Source: Deltaproteobacteria bacterium (GTDB lineage: Bacteria > Desulfobacterota > Desulfobulbia > Desulfobulbales > SURF-16). From it: a stretch of 35,929 bases of DNA. The stretch covers positions 1 through 35,929 of the forward strand of contig JAOZOY010000021.1 of assembly GCA_029933005.1 (NCBI GenBank). The letters are read 5' to 3'. The number at the start of each line of letters is the position of its first letter. Within the stretch, counting starts at the first letter, position 1. Positions 1-6,927 of the stretch are shown here, one piece after another. The notes under the pieces are model-generated. The model saw only the letters and a list, made by a program, of their open reading frames with translations, did no database searches and was not told where the DNA came from. The translations under genes were made by a program, and so were the position numbers.

Positions 1-112
1 GGCAGAAGGGGAGAAAATGTTTTTTCCGACAAGCAATACGTGTATTGGCGGGCAAGACCTGAAATATAAGCTTTCTGGCGCTATGTTTTCTGCTAAAGAC
101 CATCAAAAATAG
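1..112 (+). other. Open frame at window edge, possible 3' end of an upstream gene
   Basis: The frame is open from base 2 to a TAG at 110-112. It contains an ATG at 17-19 preceded by a purine-rich AAGGGGAG stretch. It could therefore be the last ~36 codons of a gene that starts before the window, or a separate 31-codon ORF. The peptide, which ends in SAKDHQK, matches nothing I recognise. Confidence 0.25.
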
Positions 113-237
113 AATTTTTAGAAGAGGAATAATGTCTGTCTGGCTGGTTAACCCCTTGGCTTTGTAGCTGATGGTAACTTTTTTGATGGCACTCGGGCAC
201 TACGTTTGTTATTCTTTGCTTTCATGGAAAAGGTGAC

Positions 238-275
238 TCCTCAATCTGTTTTCCTGGTAGGTAACAGATTGAGGA
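238..275. terminator. Perfect 13-bp hairpin upstream of aconitase
   Basis: TCCTCAATCTGTT (238-250) is followed by a 12-nt loop and its exact reverse complement (263-275). No clean U-tract follows, so this may be a terminator for an upstream gene or a protein-binding palindrome. The arms pair perfectly; the function is inference. Confidence 0.4.
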
Positions 276-296
276 CATTACATTTCTCATGTTTTC

Positions 297-326
297 TTGA
301 CATCTGTTTGCAAAAAAATGGATATT
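297..326 (+). promoter_or_regulatory. Possible sigma-70 promoter for aconitase
   Basis: A perfect TTGACA at 297-302 is followed after 18 bp by GATATT (321-326); TATTAT at 324-329 is an alternative -10 with a longer spacer. It lies about 265 bp upstream of the aconitase start, so a transcript would run through the palindromic element at 374-519. Confidence 0.4.
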
Positions 327-373
327 ATTAATTTGAGAGACAAACTTACAGAGTGAATGGCTGAAAAATCAAA

Positions 374-563
374 GTAACTATTCAGCACCCCATCTTATCC
401 CATATCGGAGTCTCGCATACTCGCTTACCTGGCCTTCTTGAATAGCACAAGTATGCGTTTCGAAGTCCCAAATGAAAGGTAAGCGTAGACTCCGATATAG
501 AGTGCTCCTGAACAGTTACGGAACGGTGGTTATGCCAATTTGGTGGCCCACCTGAATAGTTAC
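374..563. repeat. Palindromic MITE-like element, copy 1, plus an extra end copy
   Basis: The outer arms are GTAACTATTCAG (374-385) and CTGAACAGTTAC (508-519). Inner arms are ATATCGGAGTCT (403-414) with AGACTCCGATAT (487-498), and CGCTTACCT (422-430) with AGGTAAGCG (477-485). CGCATACT (414-421) and AGTATGCG (450-457) can also pair. An exact inverse of the left end, CTGAATAGTTAC, recurs at 552-563, just before the aconitase ribosome-binding site. There is no coding capacity. The segment GCACCCCATCTT (385-396) is shared with the element at 20889-21044, and the right inner arm closely matches 31400-31420, so this is a dispersed non-autonomous family. Confidence 0.75.
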
Positions 564-592
564 AAATCAAAAAAATAGAGGAGTCGAAAAAT

Positions 593-2512
593 ATGGGAAT
601 GACAGTTGCTGAAAAAATTCTGGCTGCACATCTTGTTGAGGGAGAAATGGTCAAGGGTGAGGAGATCGCTATTCGCATCGACAGAACTTTGACCCAGGAT
701 GCCACGGGAACCATGGCCTATCTTGAGTTTGAGGCAATCGGAATTCCGAGAGTGAAAACGGAATCATCGGTCTGCTATGTGGATCATAATCTGATTCAGG
801 CTGATTTTAAAAACGCTGATGATCATCTTTTTCTGAGATCCATTGCCCGGAAATACGGCCTCTTTTTTTCACCGCCCGGAAACGGCATTTCCCACCAGAT
901 CAATCTTGAGCGTTTCGGTCTGCCCGGCAAAACCCTGCTCGGTTCGGATAGCCATACCCCCACCGGCGGGGGTATGGGGATGCTGGCCATTGGTGCCGGG
1001 GGCCTGGACGTGGCCATGTCCATGGCCGGAAAACCCTTTTACCTGGTTATGCCGAAAATTTTCGGTATTAAACTCACCGGAACATTGCAGCCCTGGGTCT
1101 CGGCCCGGGATGTTCTGCTTGAACTGCTCCGCCAACTTTCAGTGAAAGGCGGCGTCGGTTATATCATGGAATATTTTGGTCCGGGAGTAAAGGAGTTGTC
1201 CGTCACCGATCGGGCCTCTATCACCAACTTCGGCGCGGAACTTGGCGCCACCACCTCTGTTTTTCCCTCGGATGAAAATACAAAACAGTTTCTCGAGAGC
1301 CAGGGAAGAGCCGATGGCTGGGTTGAACTGGTAGCAGACGATGATGCCCGGTATGACGAGGTGATTGAAATTGATATGTCCACACTTGAGCCCATGATCG
1401 CCTGTCCGTCATCACCGGATAATGTGGTCAAGGTCAGTGAGGTGGCCGGCAAGCCGGTGGCCCAGGTTCTGGTAGGATCGTGTTCCAACTCTTCTCTGCG
1501 TGATTTGATGGTGGTTGCCAAAACTTTGGAAGACAGGAAGGTCAGCCCGGAGGTGAGTTTCGAGATCAATCCTGGCAGCCGCCAGGTCCTTGAGAATCTA
1601 GCCGCCGGGGGCGACATGTTGACCTTAATCCATGCCGGCGCCCGGATTCACCAGGCCGGATGCCTGGGATGTATCGGCATGGGCCAGGCTCCGCCCACTA
1701 ATACTATTTCTCTGCGCACCTTTCCGCGCAATTTCCCCGCACGCAGCGGCACCAAGAACGACCAGGTCTATCTCTGCAGTCCGGAGGTGGCGGTTGCCGC
1801 GGCTGTCACGGGCAAAATCACCGATCCTCGTGATCTGGGGGATTATCCGTCTTTTACCTTGCCGGAAAAATATCTGCCCGGCGATTCCCGCATTGAGCCC
1901 CCCCTTGCCGATGGTTCCGATGTTGAGATTATTCGTGGGCCGAATATCGCACCTTTTCCGAAGTTTGCTCCGCCGCCCGAGACCTGGGAGGGCAGTGTGC
2001 TTTTGAAAACCGGTGATAATATTACCACGGACCATATCATGCCGGCCGGTGCTCAAATTCTTCCCCTGCGCAGCAATATCCCGGCAATCAGCGAGTTTGT
2101 TTTTTCTCAGATTGATACGGATTTTGTTCGGCGCGCCAAGGAGACCGAGGCCGGTATGGTTGTCGGCGGTGTCAATTACGGCCAGGGGTCTTCCCGGGAA
2201 CACGCTGCCTTGGCCCCCCGTTATCTGGGAGTTCAGATTAAACTGGTTAAGAGTTTCGCCCGGATTCACAAGGCAAATTTGATTAATTTCGGCATATTGC
2301 CTTTGACCTTTGTTGATGAGGCGGATTACGATCTTGTTGAGCAGGGAGCAAAGGTGGTCATCCCCGAGCTGCGCAAAGAATTGGCTGGAGGCAGTGAGAT
2401 AATCAATGTGGAAATTAATGGTAACACGATCGCTGCCCGGCTTGATGTTTCAGATCGGCATCGGCAGATTCTTCTGGCCGGGGGGCTGCTGAACTGGGCT
2501 AAAAACTTGTAG
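593..2512 (+). CDS. Aconitate hydratase, short Aquifex-type
   Basis: The 639-residue protein is an aconitase-superfamily enzyme that interconverts citrate and isocitrate in the cytoplasm. The three [4Fe-4S] cysteines are visible: C297 in VGSCSNSS, and C357 and C360 in GCLGCIGMG. The N-terminal DSHTPTGGG motif and a C-terminal swivel domain with NYGQGSSREHAA are also present. At ~640 residues it is far shorter than E. coli AcnA or AcnB (roughly 870-890) and fits the short class known from Aquifex and Desulfobacterota. The ATG at 593 is preceded by GAGGAG at a good distance. It stands alone, with a repeat element upstream and a terminator-like hairpin downstream. A 3-isopropylmalate or homoaconitate dehydratase is less likely, because both catalytic domains are fused in one chain. 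Confidence 0.92.
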   Translation: MGMTVAEKILAAHLVEGEMVKGEEIAIRIDRTLTQDATGTMAYLEFEAIGIPRVKTESSVCYVDHNLIQADFKNADDHLFLRSIARKYGLFFSPPGNGISHQINLERFGLPGKTLLGSDSHTPTGGGMGMLAIGAGGLDVAMSMAGKPFYLVMPKIFGIKLTGTLQPWVSARDVLLELLRQLSVKGGVGYIMEYFGPGVKELSVTDRASITNFGAELGATTSVFPSDENTKQFLESQGRADGWVELVADDDARYDEVIEIDMSTLEPMIACPSSPDNVVKVSEVAGKPVAQVLVGSCSNSSLRDLMVVAKTLEDRKVSPEVSFEINPGSRQVLENLAAGGDMLTLIHAGARIHQAGCLGCIGMGQAPPTNTISLRTFPRNFPARSGTKNDQVYLCSPEVAVAAAVTGKITDPRDLGDYPSFTLPEKYLPGDSRIEPPLADGSDVEIIRGPNIAPFPKFAPPPETWEGSVLLKTGDNITTDHIMPAGAQILPLRSNIPAISEFVFSQIDTDFVRRAKETEAGMVVGGVNYGQGSSREHAALAPRYLGVQIKLVKSFARIHKANLINFGILPLTFVDEADYDLVEQGAKVVIPELRKELAGGSEIINVEINGNTIAARLDVSDRHRQILLAGGLLNWAKNL

Positions 2513-2527
2513 GTTTGATGTGGTTGG

Positions 2528-2700
2528 GTATAAAAAATTGTACTCTAATAAAGACAAGGTTGGTTCCCTCTCCATTGTTTCCTGGAGAAAGAGAGTGTTT
2601 TTTTATGGTATAAAAAGTTGTACTAACGCTTAACTATTTGATTTTCTATGAATAAATGTATCAGTTTGGGCTTATGAACTGATGGTATAAAAAATTGTAT
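2528..2700 (+). repeat. Three 16-bp operator-like direct repeats upstream of a sigma-54 promoter
   Basis: GTATAAAAAATTGTAC occurs at 2528-2543, a one-mismatch copy (G at the tenth base) at 2608-2623, and a copy ending in T at 2685-2700. Start-to-start distances are 80 and 77 bp. Each copy is an imperfect dyad (GTAtAA-N4-TTgTAC). They lie about 260, 180 and 100 bp upstream of the -12 element at 2800-2801, the usual range for enhancer sites of sigma-54 activators. Confidence 0.65.
2569..2604 (+). terminator. Possible aconitase terminator
   Basis: TCTCCA (2569-2574) pairs with TGGAGA (2583-2588) across an 8-nt loop. A T-run follows at 2598-2604 after a short purine stretch. The stem is short and the T-run is displaced, so this is a moderate candidate. 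Confidence 0.4.
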
Positions 2701-2786
2701 TTTTTCTAGCAGTATGGAAATATTGAAGGTGGGTCGCAAATGCCTAAATAGCAGGAGATAAGAAGAAAATATTTTTTTTTGTTGAA

Positions 2787-2802
2787 TGGCACGGTGATTG
2801 CT
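2787..2802 (+). promoter_or_regulatory. Sigma-54 (RpoN) promoter
   Basis: TGGCACGGTGATTGCT matches the sigma-54 consensus TGGCACG-N4-TTGCW at every defined position. The -24 GG (2788-2789) and -12 GC (2800-2801) are separated by exactly 10 bp. It points rightwards into a segment without an ORF that ends in a strong terminator about 75 nt further on, so it most likely drives a small RNA starting near 2812. Confidence 0.8.
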
Positions 2803-2811
2803 ATAACTAGA

Positions 2812-2888
2812 AAACAAGAAATAATTCTTATCTCCTTTCTCCTTTGATTGGCCGTTTCTGTTCCCCCAGAAACGGCCTTTCTTTTTTT
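2812..2888 (+). ncRNA. Candidate sigma-54-dependent small RNA (~75 nt)
   Basis: The predicted transcript begins about 11-12 nt after the -12 GC. It contains a weak 5' hairpin (AAGAA at 2816-2820 with TTCTT at 2825-2829). A single-stranded pyrimidine stretch follows (2830-2844, with CTCCTTTCTCC), which is complementary to purine-rich Shine-Dalgarno sequences. The 3' end is an 11-bp GC-rich terminator hairpin with a U-tract. No start codon with a usable reading frame lies inside. This is the layout of a trans-acting sRNA, comparable to sigma-54-controlled Qrr RNAs of Vibrio in architecture but not in sequence. Existence, ends and targets are inference. Confidence 0.55.
2850..2888 (+). terminator. 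Strong rho-independent terminator
   Basis: GGCCGTTTCTG (2850-2860) and CAGAAACGGCC (2867-2877) form a perfect 11-bp stem with a 6-nt loop, followed by TTTCTTTTTTT. This is the clearest intrinsic terminator in the window. It lies more than 330 bp beyond the aconitase stop, and the sigma-54 promoter lies just upstream of it. Confidence 0.85.
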
Positions 2889-2990
2889 CCGGCAGAATGA
2901 TCATGCTCGTTTTTTCCACTCCTAATCATTGATGGTCTCGTAAAAATTTCATTTTGCCCCTTTTCAGGAAGCCATCATACTTTTATTTAC

Positions 2991-3938
2991 GTGATTTTCG
3001 TGAGAATTCTAGATCAACGGGTTGGTATTTTATGCTGCAGGAACTATGATCGGCAAGAGATCAAGGCCTGTTTTGATCGTTTTGCCGCTTCCCTTGATTT
3101 TATCGTTCCGACCGGTTGTCGGATCTTGTTGAAGCCAAACCTGGTTTCAGGCCAGGGGCATGACGGTCTGGGCTGCACCCATCCTGAATTTGTCGCCGCC
3201 GTGGCCGAATGGTGTGTTGATCAGGGCGCCAGGGTGGCAGTTGGCGACTCTCCGGCCTTTGGCAGCGGCCAAAGGGTAATGCAGATCTGCGGCATAAGAT
3301 CGGCCTTGCGTGGTCTGCCCGTGAAAACAATTCATTTTTCCAGGGGGAAATCAAAATGTCTGGATTGCGGCATTAAAGTGGGAATCGCTCCGGAAGCTCT
3401 TGACTGCGATTTCCTGATCAATATGCCCAAGGTTAAAGCCCATGCTCAGGTTCGGGTGACTCTGGCCGTGAAAAATTATTTTGGCATTGTCAGCGGTTGG
3501 AAAAAGGCCTGGCTTCATATGCGTTGCGGTGAAAGAGAAAATCTTTTTGAATCTCTTCTTGTTGATCTCCTGAAAGTTGTGCCTGCCGGTTTCAGTTTTA
3601 TTGACGGGATTGTTGCCATGCATAAAACAGGTCCCATTACCGGCGATCCTTTTCCCCTTGGCCTGGTGGCGGGGTCACTAAATCCGGTGGCCCTTGATGC
3701 GGCGCTTCTGGATATTCTGGGAGTTGCTGCCGGACAAAGCATGGTGCAGATGGAATGTGTCCGGCGGGATATGCCCGGCAGCCGTTCCAGGAATTTATCA
3801 TACCCATTTCTCTGTCCAAAAGAGATGGCTGTGTCTGATTTTTTTGTGCCGCAGGTGTTGGACAGGGTGCGTTTTCAGCCAGGCCAGATGTTGAAGAGCT
3901 GTTTGAAAAAAGCATACTCAAGAATTATTCCCGGTTGA
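2991..3938 (+). CDS. DUF362 domain-containing protein
   Basis: The 315-residue protein carries the DUF362 fold: a LLKPNLV motif near residue 46, a GDSPAFGSG loop, NMPKVKAHAQVRVTLAVKNYFG in the middle, and a C-terminal segment around GLVAGSLNPVALDAALLDILG. DUF362 proteins are common in anaerobes and some are fused to ferredoxin domains. This one has no CxxCxxC ferredoxin clusters, only isolated cysteine pairs (CC near residue 15, CLDC near residue 122). The molecular function of the family is not established. The start is uncertain: GTG at 2991 and GTG at 3000 are both possible and neither has a strong ribosome-binding site. It is followed by fabL after ~150 bp. Confidence 0.8.
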   Translation: MIFVRILDQRVGILCCRNYDRQEIKACFDRFAASLDFIVPTGCRILLKPNLVSGQGHDGLGCTHPEFVAAVAEWCVDQGARVAVGDSPAFGSGQRVMQICGIRSALRGLPVKTIHFSRGKSKCLDCGIKVGIAPEALDCDFLINMPKVKAHAQVRVTLAVKNYFGIVSGWKKAWLHMRCGERENLFESLLVDLLKVVPAGFSFIDGIVAMHKTGPITGDPFPLGLVAGSLNPVALDAALLDILGVAAGQSMVQMECVRRDMPGSRSRNLSYPFLCPKEMAVSDFFVPQVLDRVRFQPGQMLKSCLKKAYSRIIPG

Positions 3939-4087
3939 GACTTTACAAAGTTGTAGATAAAAATTATTCTTTGCAATCTCAATGTCATTGATTTAGGGCT
4001 GTTACGAAATAAGCCTTGTAAGGCACTAAATTTTTACTTATTTTCGAGAGGTTCGTGTTTTTCGTGGCAAAATTAAGGAGTAAAAAA

Positions 4088-4840
4088 ATGTTTCATCTTG
4101 AGGGAAAAACTGCGCTCATAACCGGCAGCTCCAGGGGTATCGGTAAGGCGATTGCTCTTCGTTTTGCCGAAAATGGCGTGAATGTCGTGGTTAACTATGT
4201 CCGTAAACGTAGCGATGCCGAAAAGACAGCTGCATTAATTGAATCAAAGGGGGCAAAATGCCTGGTGGTCAAGGCTAACGTGGCAAAGGATGAAGATGTG
4301 ATCGCCATGTTTGATGTGATCAGGGGGGAATATGGCCGGCTTGATTTTCTGGTGAGTAATGCTGCCTCCGGTGTTTTAAAGCCCGTGCTTGAGTTGAGCA
4401 GCCGTCATTGGAACTGGGCCATGGATATTAATGCCAGGGCTCTGTTGACTCTGGCTCAGCAGGCTGTGCCTCTCATGAAGGATGGCGGTAAGATTATTGC
4501 CGTCTCAAGTTTGGGTTCGGTGCGGGCCATTGAGAATTATACGGCGGTTGGAGCCTCAAAGGCGGCCCTGGAGTCCCTTGTCCGTCATCTGGCGGTGGAG
4601 CTTGGTCCTGAAAAAATCAATGTCAATACGATCAGCGCCGGAGCCGTGGACACCGAGGCCCTGAAAAAATTTCCCAACCGGCGGGAAATTCTCGATACAG
4701 CCAGGGAACGAACTCCCCTGGGTCGACTGACCACCCCGGAAGATGTGGCGGATATCGCCCTTTTTCTCTGCAGTGATCTTGCCGCTATGATCCAGGGCCA
4801 GACCATCGTAGTTGACGGCGGTTATTCCATCAGGGCCTGA
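4088..4840 (+). CDS. fabL: Enoyl-ACP reductase, FabL type (SDR family)
   Basis: This 250-residue short-chain dehydrogenase has the Rossmann motif TGSSRGIGKA and the catalytic Y-x6-K in YTAVGASK. From memory it follows Bacillus subtilis FabL closely over distinctive stretches (NAASGVLKPVLEL, SSLGSVRAIENYTAVG, GAVDTEALKKFPNR), much closer than to FabG. FabL reduces enoyl-ACP with NADPH in the last step of each fatty-acid elongation cycle. The ATG at 4088 is chosen over the upstream GTG at 4055 because AAGGAG at 4075-4080 is ideally spaced and the Rossmann fold begins directly after it. The stop lies 6 bp before maf, so the two are probably co-transcribed. Confidence 0.85.
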   Translation: MFHLEGKTALITGSSRGIGKAIALRFAENGVNVVVNYVRKRSDAEKTAALIESKGAKCLVVKANVAKDEDVIAMFDVIRGEYGRLDFLVSNAASGVLKPVLELSSRHWNWAMDINARALLTLAQQAVPLMKDGGKIIAVSSLGSVRAIENYTAVGASKAALESLVRHLAVELGPEKINVNTISAGAVDTEALKKFPNRREILDTARERTPLGRLTTPEDVADIALFLCSDLAAMIQGQTIVVDGGYSIRA

Positions 4841-4846
4841 TTATTG

Positions 4847-5467
4847 ATGGATCGGCAAAAACAACAGGGTGGTTTTGTCATCCGACAGAGGCTGATTCTT
4901 GCCTCGTCTTCGCCAAGGCGAGCCCGCTTTTTCAGGGATCTTGGCCTTGATTTTGAGGTCCGGTCCGCTGAAATAGATGAATCGCAGCGGGAAGGTGAGC
5001 TTCCTGCCGCCTTTGTTAAGCGGCTGGCCGGAGAAAAGGCGGCAATCATTTCCAAACGGAATCCTGCCGCCTGGGTGGTAGGTGCGGATACCTGTGTTTT
5101 CCTTGGCGGACAGATTCTGGGGAAACCGGATTCTCAGGCAGACGCCGGTCGTATGCTGCAGATATTGTCCGGCCATTGGCACGAGGTTTGGACGGGTTTT
5201 GCCATCTATCATTATAAGACAGGCATCAATGTTCGCCGGGCAGTGCTGACCCGAGTTCTTTTCCGGGAATTAACCCCTGATCTCATCCATTCTTATGTCC
5301 TCACCGGTGAACCCATGGATAAGGCCGGAAGTTACGGTATCCAGGGAAAGGGGGGATTTCTTGTCCGAAAAATTGAAGGGTCATGCAGCAATGTAATCGG
5401 CCTGCCCTTGAACGAAGTTGTTGAGGAGATGTTGAAGTTGCATGTAATCAGCCCCTGTCTGAACTGA
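4847..5467 (+). CDS. maf: Maf-family nucleoside triphosphate pyrophosphatase
   Basis: The 206-residue protein shows the Maf signature ASSSPRR near residue 20, the VGADT motif, and YGIQGKGGFLVRKIEGSCSN with GLPLNEV at the C terminus. Maf enzymes hydrolyse non-canonical or canonical nucleoside triphosphates to monophosphates (house-cleaning) in the cytoplasm. The ATG at 4847 follows the fabL stop by 6 bp; a TTG directly before it is an alternative start. The ribosome-binding site is poor, which fits translational coupling to fabL. About 12 residues precede the conserved core, so the true start could be slightly internal. Confidence 0.88.
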   Translation: MDRQKQQGGFVIRQRLILASSSPRRARFFRDLGLDFEVRSAEIDESQREGELPAAFVKRLAGEKAAIISKRNPAAWVVGADTCVFLGGQILGKPDSQADAGRMLQILSGHWHEVWTGFAIYHYKTGINVRRAVLTRVLFRELTPDLIHSYVLTGEPMDKAGSYGIQGKGGFLVRKIEGSCSNVIGLPLNEVVEEMLKLHVISPCLN

Positions 5468-5469
5468 AG

Positions 5470-5481
5470 GTAAACGTTTAC
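5470..5481. promoter_or_regulatory. 12-bp perfect palindrome
   Basis: GTAAACGTTTAC lies 2 bp after the maf stop and ~70 bp upstream of the -35 element at 5550. The AAACGTTT core resembles LacI/PurR-family operators. Only the symmetry is observed; a regulator is not assigned. Confidence 0.35.
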
Positions 5482-5549
5482 AGGACAGAGGTTATCGTAA
5501 ATCTGCATTCCCGGTGAATGGTTACAACTGAAGAGTGGCACCATTTGTT

Positions 5550-5579
5550 TTGACAGATGAATCTTGTTTGTTGTAGAAT
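5550..5579 (+). promoter_or_regulatory. Sigma-70 promoter for the EAL-HDOD gene
   Basis: TTGACA (5550-5555), an 18-bp spacer and TAGAAT (5574-5579, 5/6 match to TATAAT) form a strong promoter. Transcription should start near 5586, only about 5 nt before the ATG at 5591, giving a nearly leaderless mRNA. This agrees with the absence of a Shine-Dalgarno sequence. Confidence 0.65.
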
Positions 5580-5590
5580 TTTATTTAAAC

Positions 5591-6850
5591 ATGAAACATT
5601 CATCCCCTAAACAAGAACTGGCTGAAGACAGTGTCTTTGTCGCTCGGCAGCCCATTTTCCGCAAAACAAAAAAAGTCTTCGGCTATGAACTCCTGTTCCG
5701 TTCCGGTCAGGAAAATTTCGCCGATCCTTCTATAGATGGCGACGTAGCCACTTCCAATGTTGTCACTAACAGTTTTCTTGTTATCGGTCTCCACAAGCTC
5801 ACGGATGGTAAAAAGGCTTTTATCAATTTTACCGATGAGATGCTCTGTAATTCTTACCCTGCCCTGTTTCCCATACAGGCCATTGTCGTTGAAGTTCTTG
5901 AAGATGTTATTGTCACCCCTGAGTTGATTAAGGCCTGCCACTCTCTTGTCAGCCAGGGTTATGTTCTCGCCCTGGATGATTTTATCTATAAACCTGAGTT
6001 TGATCCTCTTCTTAAGCTGGCTGGAATCGTCAAATTTGATATCAGGGCCATGTCCATGGCGGAGCTTGCCCGGGATGTGGAACGAGTCGCTTCTTTTCGT
6101 GTCCGGCTGCTGGCTGAAAAGGTGGAGACGCAGGAAGAGTTCGAGGCCACGAAAGAGATGGGCTTTAACCTGTTCCAGGGCTATTTCTTCTGTAGGCCGG
6201 AGATTGTCGGCGGCCGTGATATTCCCGCTTCAAAAATACAGTATCTGCAGCTTTTAAGGATGGTTCAGGATGAAAATTATGATTTTAGAAAGATTTCCGA
6301 CCTGATTTCACATAATGTCGGCCTGTCATTCAAGTTGCTCAGATACGTCAACTCGGCATACATTGGTCTGCGTAATAAGGTGAAATCCCTGCAGACCGCC
6401 GTGGCCTTGATCGGCGAATTGAATATTCGTAAATGGCTCAGCCTGATCATGCTTTCCCGCATGGCTGAAGACAAACCTCTGGAGCTGGTAAAATTGTCCA
6501 TTGAAAGGGCAAGTTTCTGCGGCCGGATCGGCGATAGCCTGCCCGATAAAAGATTTGAAAGTTCTCTTTTTTTTACGGTGGGAATGTTTTCCCTGCTCGA
6601 TGTGATTCTGGGTCAGAAGATGGAAGTGATTTTAAAGGATCTGAATCTGGCTGATGAGATTCAGGATTGTCTCCTTGGCAGATCCAGGGATCAGCTGGCC
6701 AGGACACTTGCTCTGGTCAAGGCCTATGAACGCGGCAACTGGGAGAAGGCCGGCCAATTATCTTCCGCCCTTGGAATTTCCATGACGGATTTGCCCGGCC
6801 ATTTTGATGGTGTTTTGGAAGAAGTTCGGGCCTTTTGCCTGAGTGATTGA
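5591..6850 (+). CDS. EAL-HDOD signalling protein (YuxH/CdgJ-like)
   Basis: The 419-residue protein has an N-terminal EAL domain (~residues 13-210) and a C-terminal HDOD domain (~220-400, with NVGLSFKLLRYVNSA and ALIGELNIRKWL). EAL landmarks kept are E33 in ELLFR, N79 in FINF, EVLE, DD 129-130, VKFD, AEKVE and QGYFF. The loop after DDF, normally glycine-rich and needed for c-di-GMP hydrolysis, is replaced by IYKPEFD, as in other EAL-HDOD proteins. It probably binds partners or c-di-GMP rather than hydrolysing it. The ATG at 5591 is preferred because the upstream TTG (5564) lies between the -35 and -10 elements. It converges on glyS across an inverted repeat. Confidence 0.85.
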   Translation: MKHSSPKQELAEDSVFVARQPIFRKTKKVFGYELLFRSGQENFADPSIDGDVATSNVVTNSFLVIGLHKLTDGKKAFINFTDEMLCNSYPALFPIQAIVVEVLEDVIVTPELIKACHSLVSQGYVLALDDFIYKPEFDPLLKLAGIVKFDIRAMSMAELARDVERVASFRVRLLAEKVETQEEFEATKEMGFNLFQGYFFCRPEIVGGRDIPASKIQYLQLLRMVQDENYDFRKISDLISHNVGLSFKLLRYVNSAYIGLRNKVKSLQTAVALIGELNIRKWLSLIMLSRMAEDKPLELVKLSIERASFCGRIGDSLPDKRFESSLFFTVGMFSLLDVILGQKMEVILKDLNLADEIQDCLLGRSRDQLARTLALVKAYERGNWEKAGQLSSALGISMTDLPGHFDGVLEEVRAFCLSD

Positions 6851-6868
6851 TTTTTGGATTTGGGAATG

Positions 6869-6920
6869 CGGATTTCGGAATGGACTGACAAAACCGCATT
6901 CCGAAATCCGAAATCCGAAA
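6869..6920. terminator. Inverted repeat between convergent genes (GAAATCCG family)
   Basis: CGGATTTCGGAATG (6869-6882) and CATTCCGAAATCCG (6897-6910) pair over 14 bp with a 14-nt loop; further AAATCCG copies follow to 6920. It sits between the ends of the EAL-HDOD gene and glyS and could terminate both. The same motif recurs at 9163-9181 and 24560-24628. Confidence 0.6.
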
Positions 6921-6927
6921 TCAAACA

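Noticed and set aside
185-202. A second sigma-54-like site (TGGCACTCGGGCACT)
   Set aside because: The -12 GC is not at the required 10-bp distance from the -24 GG.
374-519. An integron attC site, because of the nested inverted repeats
   Set aside because: The GTTRRRY/RYYYAAC core sites are lacking and no integrase or cassette array is present.
1625-2269. A 214-codon open frame on the minus strand inside aconitase
   Set aside because: It lies wholly antisense to conserved aconitase motifs and has low-complexity composition.
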